From Halothiobacillus neapolitanus c2 (lineage in GTDB: Bacteria; Pseudomonadota; Gammaproteobacteria; Halothiobacillales; Halothiobacillaceae): 64,000 nt of DNA. The position numbers and the translations under genes were made by a program. Below the pieces are notes generated by a model. That model did no database searches. It saw nothing but the letters and a program-made list of their open reading frames with translations, and was not told the origin of the DNA. Below, piece after piece: positions 25,552 through 33,268 of this stretch (within the stretch, counting starts at the first letter, position 1; the number at the start of each line of letters is the position of its first letter). Location: positions 2,359,501 through 2,423,500 of the forward strand of contig NC_013422.1 of NCBI RefSeq assembly GCF_000024765.1, given 5' to 3'.

Positions 25552-27689
25552 GAACCGGAGGCTTGATTGCGCTGCGCAAGCAGGTAGGAGAGCCCCCAGC
25601 CGATCGCAACAAACACACCCGCCATTAACAGCAAAAGCCCCGTGGTGGCCAGACTGGGGTGGCGGATCGTTTCAAGGAGTTGATGGGAAAAGAAGGTCAG
25701 CGCAAAGGTGCCCGGAAACAGTCCCGCCAGACTGCCGATGAGAAAGTCCCGGAATTTCAGTCGCGAGGCACCGGCGACCAGATTGATCAGCGCGAACGGT
25801 GCGATCGGCAGCAGGCGCAGGGAGAAGACAGTGAGAATTCCTTTGCGGGCAAGGCGTCGGCTGATGCGATCGAGCTTCGAACCCGCCAGTCGGCGCATGG
25901 TCCCGGCGCCCAGCAACTGACCGATGACAAAGCCCAGCACGGCCGCCAGCACCGCCCCGATAAAAGCAATACCAAACCCCGTCCAGGCACCAAAAATCAA
26001 CCCCGTGGCGATCACCAGCGGCGTGATGGGCATACCCGCGACCGACGCGACCACAAATAGGCCAAAGGCGGCCAGCGGTCCCCAGCTTTCGGCGCGCAGC
26101 GTGTGAAGATGCGCCAGAAGCGCGCGTGGATCCAGAAATTGTTGCAACGGCGTGAACCGCCAGATCAGCGCAAGCGCCAGCATACCGGCGATAAGCACGG
26201 CCATGCCGAGTGCGCGCTTGCCCAGTGGGCGGCGATATTCGGACTCGATGAACAGGTCGATCAGCTCGTCCGGCGGCAGCGGCCGTTCGGGATCGATGAC
26301 GGCGGCATCGGGCACCTGCCGCTCCAGAGACTCATCCAGCGTGATGACCAGGGGTTCGAGCCAGCGATCGCCAACCTGCGGCCGGTTGAGGGCATCGATG
26401 GTTTGGATCAGCGAACCGGTGCGCTGTTCTGTCTGTGCGACAACCTCGATCGACGTGCTCAGGTGTTCCGCCAGAAGACGTCGGCGAACGGTGTCGATCG
26501 CGGCCTGACTTGCCGGGTCCGTGCCGAGCAGCGACAGGTTGAGTTCGCTGTCGAGCCCCATCGAACGGTTGGAGATGTTGGCCGAGCCGACGTTGAGGTG
26601 ACGATCGTCGGCAATCAGCAGCTTGCTGTGCAGACTGAGCATCTGCGGGGCCAATCCACGAATCTCGGGATAGTAAATCCGCAGCCGATCATGCCTGTCG
26701 GCGGCCTGTAGCCGGCGGATGAGTCGGGCCCGCAGGACATCCATCGTAACCCGCTCGAGCCAGCCATCTTTCGCGCGCGGCAGCACCAGCACAATCTCTG
26801 GGCCCTTCGCCGCGGTCAGCCGATCGATCAAGGCCTGACCGATGACGTGGCTGGTGAAATACTGATTCTCAATGTAGATGAACCGACGAGCCGACGCGAT
26901 CAGGGCCAGCAAGGCGGCCTCTACTTCACGAGCTTCCTCCTGCTCTTCGTGGGCCGGCAGGGTGCGGGCAATACCGATCAGCGCCTGGGTGACCAGCAAG
27001 GACAAATTCGTCGGCCAGGGCGTGGGCGCATTCGGATCGATCGATACCGGTGCCACCTTCCCGCCGGTCGCCAGCGCCCAACGGTTGCGCGCAAGGGTGG
27101 CGACATGCGCCGCCGGTGCGCCACTGACGGCCAGTGCCACATCATGGAAAGGCGGGTAGGCATCGCCACTCGGATCGTGTCGGCGCGGATCGCCCGGTGC
27201 GTGCGCCGTACTGTCCCACCGCCATTTGGAGGGATCGAATCCACCAACCAACGCAGTGCGATCATCGATGACGAGCGTCTTCTGGTGCTGCGAAGCGGCC
27301 AACGGATGATGGTTATCGAAGGCCACGTGCAGCCGAGGGTGCGCGCACTGGGGCAGGCTGAACAAGGGGCGCCACTCACGCTCAAGCGCGTAAATCATCG
27401 AGTAGTCCCAGGCCAGCAGATAGATATGCAGATCGGGGTTGCGGTTGAGTGCGTCGTGCAGCACATCAATCAGACGACAAGGCACGTGCGCGTCGTCGCA
27501 GGGCCGGATCAGCGCCATGCGGCTATCAACGTCCCAGCACAGAACCCATGCCTGATGACGAGCCTGCAAAAGCAAGTCGGCAAAAGCCCGGTAGTAGTCT
27601 TCGCCGTCGATCAGGACGCCGACCTGCTCGGCCGTATCAAGCCGCCAGAACAGATCGGTTTGTCGCTCGGTGGGTTCGTGTTCGGTCAT
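25548..27689 (-). CDS. Phospholipase D-like protein fused to a DedA/VTT membrane domain
   Basis: A 713-residue two-part protein. The N-terminal ~470 residues hold two PLD motifs: HQKTLVIDD and HSKLLIADDRHLNVGSANISNRS. After a linker, residues ~500-700 form a polytopic VTT/DedA (SNARE-associated) domain with VASVAGMPITPLVIATGLIFG and SLRLLPIAPFALINLVAGASRL. The first part probably transfers or hydrolyses phosphatidyl groups; DedA proteins are linked to lipid scrambling. The ATG at 27689 is preferred over a TTG at 27722. It is the first gene of a two-gene unit with the EEP hydrolase. Related fusions exist in other proteobacteria, as far as I recall; the precise function is not known to me. Confidence 0.85.
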   Translation of the reverse strand: MTEHEPTERQTDLFWRLDTAEQVGVLIDGEDYYRAFADLLLQARHQAWVLCWDVDSRMALIRPCDDAHVPCRLIDVLHDALNRNPDLHIYLLAWDYSMIYALEREWRPLFSLPQCAHPRLHVAFDNHHPLAASQHQKTLVIDDRTALVGGFDPSKWRWDSTAHAPGDPRRHDPSGDAYPPFHDVALAVSGAPAAHVATLARNRWALATGGKVAPVSIDPNAPTPWPTNLSLLVTQALIGIARTLPAHEEQEEAREVEAALLALIASARRFIYIENQYFTSHVIGQALIDRLTAAKGPEIVLVLPRAKDGWLERVTMDVLRARLIRRLQAADRHDRLRIYYPEIRGLAPQMLSLHSKLLIADDRHLNVGSANISNRSMGLDSELNLSLLGTDPASQAAIDTVRRRLLAEHLSTSIEVVAQTEQRTGSLIQTIDALNRPQVGDRWLEPLVITLDESLERQVPDAAVIDPERPLPPDELIDLFIESEYRRPLGKRALGMAVLIAGMLALALIWRFTPLQQFLDPRALLAHLHTLRAESWGPLAAFGLFVVASVAGMPITPLVIATGLIFGAWTGFGIAFIGAVLAAVLGFVIGQLLGAGTMRRLAGSKLDRISRRLARKGILTVFSLRLLPIAPFALINLVAGASRLKFRDFLIGSLAGLFPGTFALTFFSHQLLETIRHPSLATTGLLLLMAGVFVAIGWGLSYLLAQRNQASGS

Positions 27690-28623
27690 GGGCACAACTA
27701 CTGAATTTGAAGATGAAATCAATCAAGGGGCAGCTCGAAAAACCGTTCAAGATGCCCATTCGCCCCATGGAAGGAGTCGTTCTACTAAGAACAATACCAG
27801 ATTTACGCTTTGCAGAAGGCGGGGCACACAGACCGAGGTTGCGTCGCTGGCGCAGCTTCGGGTACCGATCGAACTGTTGATCCGGGTGATGGCCGCTGGC
27901 TTAACTGAATCACAGGGTCCGAAGACCCAAGAGATTCCTTGGAGAAGATTATTTGGCGTATTTTGCTTGAACTTGACGCTCGTTGCCAAAATCATGCCCA
28001 GCGAGCAAAGGCCCGTTCGAGGGCAGACCTACCTGAATTTGGATGCGAAAAATAGGAAGATGCAGCGAGTTCGTGTTTCAGGGGCCAAGTCCGAGGGACG
28101 CAGGCTGGATACCCCCTCATTTTATGCCTGAGACGGGGGCGGCCTGGTTCTGACTATTCTTGGGTCGCCGGGAGGTGATGATTGGTGTTATAGCGGCCGC
28201 TGTGATAGGTAAAGCAACTGATTACATGGGTGGGTTCTTAGCTGGCGGGTTTAACGTGCTGGTCACGCACATCACGGTGGTTTTGGGTCGCTTTCAGGTG
28301 AATAAACAGCTGCGCATCAAAGATGCCGGCAAGGTTGCCGCCAATAGTGGCGAAATCGCTTCCAATGGAATAAAGCGCTACGGGCGCCAGTCTGAACGCA
28401 AATATGGGGCGATCCGTGTGCTATCTGATTGGGCTTGTGCTGCGCACAATGCACCGTTCAAGGGCACTGGTTCCGCCCTATACCCGCCTAGTGGTGTGAA
28501 AGGCGGGTGGTGTGGATATTGCTTGAAAACCTTCGCAGGGCGCGATTTCTGTCGACCTCGGGACGACCCGACCCACTGCTTGTCTGGACGACCAGGTAAC
28601 TCACTTATTCAAGGGAGATTTAC
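27690..28623. other. Region of about 0.9 kb without a convincing gene
   Basis: The open frames here have unlike-protein composition and no recognisable domain. It contains a short relic of the MITE-like family (27733-27757) and a perfect inverted repeat, ACCCGCC at 28482-28488 with GGCGGGT at 28502-28508, whose loop is 13 bases and which lacks a T tract. Degenerate remains of a lost gene or an untranslated leader of the oxygenase gene at 28624 are both possible. Confidence 0.6.
27733..27757. repeat. Centre-deleted copy of the CTCGAAA MITE-like repeat
   Basis: GCTCGAAAAACC is joined directly to GTTCAAGATGCCC. These match the left end and the right end of the ~98-bp elements at 35934-36030 and 60874-60971, with the two central hairpins absent. 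It lies just upstream of the PLD-VTT gene. Confidence 0.55.
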
Positions 28624-29649
28624 ATGGCGCATACCCATTTCAGATCCATTCCTCTAATCGATATATCCGGGTTATATGACGATAGCCTGGTCGAACGCCA
28701 ACGCGTTGCCGATGAGCTGGGCCGAGCGGCACACGATGTCGGCTTCCTGCAGATTACCGGGCACGGCATTTCCCGCTCGTTACGCGATGGATTGATCCGA
28801 CAGGCGCGCAGATTTTTCGAGCGCCCGCTGCACGAGAAGATGCGCTTCTACATCGGCCAGTCGAGTAACCACAGTGGTTATGTGCCGGAAGGCGAGGAAC
28901 AGTTCGCGGGCGGCGGCAAGGATCTCAAGGAAGCTTATGATGTCAATTACAACTACACAGAGGCAGCACAGATCTATCCGCTGCTGGGCCCGACTCAATG
29001 GCCTGATTCGGCGGATTTCAGGCTAGAGGTGGGTGCCTATTACCGCGCGGCGCTGGCGCTGGGCGACACGCTGTTTCGTGGTTTTGCCCTGGCGCTGGGA
29101 TTGGCGGAGGAGACCTTCGCCAAGATCACCCGTCACCCCACCAGCCAGTTGCGACTGATCCACTACCCGCTCGACCCTGATCCGGTGGCGGACCGTCCCG
29201 GTATTGGCGCGCACACCGACTATGAGTGCTTCACCATTCTTTTACCCACAGCTGAGGGGCTTCAGGTACTCAATGGGAATGGTCAATGGATCGATGTGCC
29301 ACTGGTGGAAGATGCCTTCGTGATCAACATCGGCGACATGCTCGAAGTGCTCAGCAACGGCCATTTCGTGGCTACCTCGCATCGCGTACGCAAGGTCAGC
29401 GAGGAGCGCTTCGCCTTCCCACTATTCTGCGCCTGTGACTACACGACTCGTATTGCTCCGATAGCCGGACTTCCCCCGCGCGGTGAGCGCCGATACGAGC
29501 CGATCAACTGTGGCGACCACCTGTTCGCCCAGACCGCGCAGACCTTCCGTTATCTGCGCGAGCGGTTGGAGGATGGTTCGCTGCAACTGCCCGATGGCGC
29601 GGCAGGCTTGTCCAGTTTCGGTCATGGATACCGTGCGGAGAAGGCATGA
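28624..29649 (+). CDS. Isopenicillin-N-synthase-family 2-oxoglutarate/Fe(II) dioxygenase
   Basis: A 341-residue oxygenase. The N-terminal DIOX_N part reads IPLIDISGLYDD and VGFLQITGHGIS. The catalytic double-stranded helix carries the iron triad HTDYE (His, Asp) and SHRVRKV (His), with a downstream arginine for 2-oxoglutarate. Such enzymes hydroxylate or cyclise small molecules; the substrate is unknown. AGGGAGA precedes the ATG. The stop overlaps the ATG of the next gene (ATGA), so it works with, or is co-produced with, the unknown protein that follows. Confidence 0.88.
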   Translation: MAHTHFRSIPLIDISGLYDDSLVERQRVADELGRAAHDVGFLQITGHGISRSLRDGLIRQARRFFERPLHEKMRFYIGQSSNHSGYVPEGEEQFAGGGKDLKEAYDVNYNYTEAAQIYPLLGPTQWPDSADFRLEVGAYYRAALALGDTLFRGFALALGLAEETFAKITRHPTSQLRLIHYPLDPDPVADRPGIGAHTDYECFTILLPTAEGLQVLNGNGQWIDVPLVEDAFVINIGDMLEVLSNGHFVATSHRVRKVSEERFAFPLFCACDYTTRIAPIAGLPPRGERRYEPINCGDHLFAQTAQTFRYLRERLEDGSLQLPDGAAGLSSFGHGYRAEKA

Positions 29650-30578
29650 ACCTGCTGGCATTGGCCGCAGATTATCCAACACGTGCGAAGACAGGTGTGC
29701 CGGACTGGATGCTCGGCCATTTTCGTCGACGCACCATCAGCTTCGCTGATGGCCGAAGCGACCAACGCACCCAGGTACATTGGCTGCAAAGTCGCAACTT
29801 CACCATCGACCTACGCCTACCGGACACGCCTGTACTGCCAGTGCGCGCTTGGCAAGACTACACGGCCGCCGAGCTGCGCCAACTCGCCAACCATGAAGGC
29901 TGGTTGGCCGAGAGCGTCTGGGAGGAAGGCATGCTCAGCTGGCGTGATGGCGTATCCCTGCAATTGCACAACCGCTGGCCGGAGCCGGCGCGCCTGCAGC
30001 GTATCGGCAACTGCATGATCGAGTTCGGCACTACTGGGGCCTATGTCGAGGACTGGCGTTTGCAGGCCAGCGGCGGGCCGTTGGTCGGCCTACGACTGGT
30101 GGATGAATGCGATGCCGCAACCGGCGAAGTACTGCAACGCGGGGGCGGCCTGATCGTCTGTGGTGATCGGCTCGGCTGGGTGCAGGGTCGGACGGCGGAC
30201 ATAGGCATTTCGGTACAGCAACTGCGCGAGCAGGCCGAGCAGGCTCAGGGTGATGCCTGGACCTTGGCCGGATTGTTCGATTTTGAGACCTCGCTGGCCT
30301 ATGCCGATGAGCGGGGCCGTTATCGGGTGGCGTTGTCCACGGCACCAGCACGGGTGGGACAGGAATTCTCCCTGGAAGGATTCGAACTGTTAGAGCCCGG
30401 CTACGTCTGCCAGCACCTGCAACGCTCGGATAATCGCACGGTGGTGCGAACCTTCATCATCGACACGCTGGAGCCAGATTGGCGGGCGAATCTCACCACG
30501 CCGAGCAGCGCAGAGGCACAGATCTGGTTTGTCGCAGAAAATGAGACCCTGTCACGTTACCTGGAGGTATTGAGCTAG
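29646..30578 (+). CDS. Uncharacterised protein coupled to the 2OG dioxygenase
   Basis: A 310-residue soluble protein that I do not recognise. It has no signal peptide or membrane segment and is rich in Trp, Arg and Glu. Segments such as WLQSRNFTIDLRLPDTP, DWRLQASGGPLVGLRLVDE and GGLIVCGDRLGWVQGR look like strands of a beta-barrel. It is translated from an ATG inside the stop of the dioxygenase gene and is closed by a strong terminator, so the two form a complete bicistronic unit. A substrate-binding or partner role is a guess from coupling only. Confidence 0.7.
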   Translation: MNLLALAADYPTRAKTGVPDWMLGHFRRRTISFADGRSDQRTQVHWLQSRNFTIDLRLPDTPVLPVRAWQDYTAAELRQLANHEGWLAESVWEEGMLSWRDGVSLQLHNRWPEPARLQRIGNCMIEFGTTGAYVEDWRLQASGGPLVGLRLVDECDAATGEVLQRGGGLIVCGDRLGWVQGRTADIGISVQQLREQAEQAQGDAWTLAGLFDFETSLAYADERGRYRVALSTAPARVGQEFSLEGFELLEPGYVCQHLQRSDNRTVVRTFIIDTLEPDWRANLTTPSSAEAQIWFVAENETLSRYLEVLS

Positions 30579-30603
30579 CAGCCAGTCAGAATTCAGAGAG
30601 CAG

Positions 30604-30645
30604 TGGGGCATTTCACTCTGACATGGGTGATATGCCCCATTTTTC
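30604..30645 (+). terminator. Strong rho-independent terminator after the dioxygenase pair
   Basis: TGGGGCAT pairs with ATGCCCCA, with additional TTCAC/GTGAT pairing inside, and a run of five T follows. It separates the dioxygenase unit from the copper-receptor gene. Confidence 0.85.
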
Positions 30646-30763
30646 GCACGATACCTCAGCTTTTATTTACTTTTATATCAATGCGTTACGTGTTGGCAAC
30701 AAACTTGCTCATGGGTCTGGCTTTCTTTTTAACCAGCTCATAAAACCAACAGTAACAGTCACG

Positions 30764-33004
30764 ATGAAATTCAAATTAAATCCGCTCGCGATTCTGATTG
30801 CCGCCGCCCCATTGACGGCGTTTGCCGCAACCGAACTGCCGCCGGTTGAGGTCACCTCGACCAAAGCGGCGACCGTACCTGCCGGGGCCCAAGAACTCAC
30901 CTCGGAACAAATCAAGGCTGCCCGGGCCGCGACCAGCGATTCGGCCCGTCTGTTGGCCGATTTCCCCGGTGTGAACCTATTCAGCGCGGGCGGTGTGTCT
31001 GCCCTGCCGATCATTCATGGTCTTGCCGATGATCGCCTGCGCACGCAGGTCGATGGCATGGATTTGATCGCCGCCTGCCCCAATCATATGAATTCGCCGC
31101 TGTCGTACATCGATCCGACCAATGTCGGTCGGGTGCGTGTGTATAGCGGCGTGGTGCCGGTTTCCGTCGGCGGGGACAGCATCGGCGGCACGATTGCAGT
31201 CGACTCGCCCGCGCCCGTCTTCGCTCAGCCCGGCGAAGGCACGATCACCCAAGGTGAAATCGGCGGGTTTTACCGCAGCAATGGCAGCGCCTATGGCGGC
31301 AATCTGGCCGCGACGCTGGCCACGCGCAATTTCAGCCTGAGCTATCGGGGTTCGAAGGCACAATCCGACAACTACAAGGCAGGCGGCGATTTCAAGCCGG
31401 GGGGCCTGTCTTCCGCCGATCCGAAGGATATTTCCACCGGAATCAGCCACTGGCTTGAAGGCGACACGGTCGGCTCTTCGGCCTACAAATCGCAGAATCA
31501 CGAACTGAGCGCCGCCTATCAAAACGATGCGGGCACGCAGATGGTCGAACTGGGTGTCGGCATCCAGCGTATTCCCTACGAGAACTATCCCAATCAGCGC
31601 ATGGACATGACGCAGAACAACAGCACGCAGTTCAACCTGCATTACAAGGGGCTGTACGACTGGGGCACGCTGGACGCCCGCGCCTATAATCAGCACGTGC
31701 GTCATGAAATGGACTTTAACGACGACCGCCAGTTCTGGTACATGACCGCGGCGGGCATGCCGATGAACACCGAAGGTAAGAACACCGGCGCCAAGCTGCA
31801 AGCCAATATCGATCTCACAACGCGAGACGTTTTGAAGCTCGGCGCGGAATTGCAGAAATACCGCCTGGATGACTGGTGGCCACCATCCGGCACGGGCGGC
31901 ATGTCACCCGGCACGTTCTGGAACATCAACGACGGCCAGCGCGACCGCTTCGACCTGTTTGCCGAATGGGACGCGCACTGGACGCCGCAATGGATGACGC
32001 AGATTGGCGTGCGCAGCGATACCGTCCGCATGAATGCAGGCCCGGTTTCCGGTTACAGCACCCAGATGGGCGTCACCAGCCAGAGTATGACAAGCTATGG
32101 GATGACGGCCAAGGATGCCGCCACCTTCAATGCCAGCGACCGCGAAAAAACCGATCACAACCTCAACTTCAGCGCGCTGGCTCGCTACACGCCGGATGCG
32201 ACCCAATCCTACGAATTCGGCTTTGCGCGTCAGGCCCGCTCGCCGAATCTGTACGAGCGCTACAGTTGGTCGACCTGGCCGATGGCTGCGATCATGAATA
32301 ACTTTGTCGGCGACGGTAACGGCTATGTCGGCGACATCAACCTCAAGCCGGAAAAAGCCAACACGATCAGCGCCACCGCCGATTGGCACGACGCAACCGG
32401 CCAGCAATGGGGCGTGAAAGTCACGCCGTACTATTCCTATATTCAGGATTACATCGACGCCCAGTGCCTGCCCGGCACAGTATGCAAAACAGGCCAGTTC
32501 AACGTGCTGCAATACGTAAATCAGAATGCACGCATCTATGGTGCGGACTGGTCCGGTCATTACCTGCTGGCCGAAACACAGAACTTCGGGCGTTTCACTA
32601 CTACAGGCATGGTCAGCTACACGCACGGCAGGAACACCACCACCGACGACAGCCTGTATAACGTGATGCCATTGAATGCCAAACTGGCACTGGTGCAGAA
32701 CATCGGTACGTGGCAAAACACCGTGGAAACCGTCCTCGTCGCGGCGAAAACGGATGTCTCCAGCGTGCGCAGCGAACAGGAGACCGGCGGCTTTGCCCTC
32801 GTCAACCTGCGCACCAGCTACACCTGGAACAAACTGCGCATCGATGTGGGCATCGACAACCTGTTCAACCGTTACTACGCCCTGCCCCAGGGCGGTGTTT
32901 ATGTGGGTCAAGGCAAGACGATGTCGATCAATGGCGTTCCCTTCGGCGTGCCTGTTCCAGGCCCGGGTCGCTCGATTTACACCAGCCTGAATTACAGCTT
33001 CTAA
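30764..33004 (+). CDS. TonB-dependent outer-membrane receptor, OprC/NosA-like (copper)
   Basis: A 746-residue TonB-dependent receptor: signal peptide to about residue 22, a plug domain (LPPVEVTS..., ADFPGVNLFSAGGVSALPIIHGLADD) and a beta-barrel ending in the terminal LNYSF. In OprC from Pseudomonas aeruginosa copper is bound by a CxxxM motif in the plug and an HxM motif in the barrel. Both patterns are present here: Cys105 and Met109 in AACPNHMNSP, and His314 and Met316 in RHEMDF. This supports copper, or a copper-related ligand, rather than a siderophore. The ATG at 30764 gives the proper signal peptide; a 47-codon upstream extension is rejected. A terminator follows. Confidence 0.85.
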   Translation: MKFKLNPLAILIAAAPLTAFAATELPPVEVTSTKAATVPAGAQELTSEQIKAARAATSDSARLLADFPGVNLFSAGGVSALPIIHGLADDRLRTQVDGMDLIAACPNHMNSPLSYIDPTNVGRVRVYSGVVPVSVGGDSIGGTIAVDSPAPVFAQPGEGTITQGEIGGFYRSNGSAYGGNLAATLATRNFSLSYRGSKAQSDNYKAGGDFKPGGLSSADPKDISTGISHWLEGDTVGSSAYKSQNHELSAAYQNDAGTQMVELGVGIQRIPYENYPNQRMDMTQNNSTQFNLHYKGLYDWGTLDARAYNQHVRHEMDFNDDRQFWYMTAAGMPMNTEGKNTGAKLQANIDLTTRDVLKLGAELQKYRLDDWWPPSGTGGMSPGTFWNINDGQRDRFDLFAEWDAHWTPQWMTQIGVRSDTVRMNAGPVSGYSTQMGVTSQSMTSYGMTAKDAATFNASDREKTDHNLNFSALARYTPDATQSYEFGFARQARSPNLYERYSWSTWPMAAIMNNFVGDGNGYVGDINLKPEKANTISATADWHDATGQQWGVKVTPYYSYIQDYIDAQCLPGTVCKTGQFNVLQYVNQNARIYGADWSGHYLLAETQNFGRFTTTGMVSYTHGRNTTTDDSLYNVMPLNAKLALVQNIGTWQNTVETVLVAAKTDVSSVRSEQETGGFALVNLRTSYTWNKLRIDVGIDNLFNRYYALPQGGVYVGQGKTMSINGVPFGVPVPGPGRSIYTSLNYSF

Positions 33005-33042
33005 GGCTCAATCCAGCCCGTACCCCGGCGAGCGCCAAAACC

Positions 33043-33073
33043 AAAGCCCGGCACAATAGGTCGGGCTTTTTTA
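33043..33073 (+). terminator. Rho-independent terminator after the TonB receptor gene
   Basis: AAAGCCCG pairs with CGGGCTTT across an 11-base loop, followed by further T residues. It lies about 40 bases after the receptor stop. Confidence 0.88.
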
Positions 33074-33086
33074 TTGATTCAAAGGC

Positions 33087-33108
33087 ACCTTGAAAAACCT
33101 TTCGAGGT
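33087..33108. repeat. Centre-deleted copy of the CTCGAAA MITE-like repeat
   Basis: ACCTTGAAAAACC joined directly to TTTCGAGGT, that is, the two ends of the 98-bp element without its hairpin core. It sits between the receptor terminator and the diguanylate cyclase gene. Confidence 0.5.
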
Positions 33109-33268
33109 AGCTTCTCGTGGATTTGGAGGAACGTTCAACGACCAATCCGGCAAACGCAACACGCCGAGCAAGGGATCGACGTATCAATGGGCAAGACAAA
33201 TCGCCAATTTACCTTGATACTTGTTCCATGCTCACTCCAGTTCAGACCGATGTACTGATTTCCAATCC

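Noticed and set aside
26847-27704. 285-residue plus-strand frame antisense to the PLD-VTT gene
   Set aside because: The minus strand carries two HKD motifs and a VTT domain; the antisense translation has no features.
28160-28657. 165-residue open frame before the dioxygenase gene
   Set aside because: Composition is unlike a protein family, it runs into the dioxygenase start in another frame, and no domain is recognisable.
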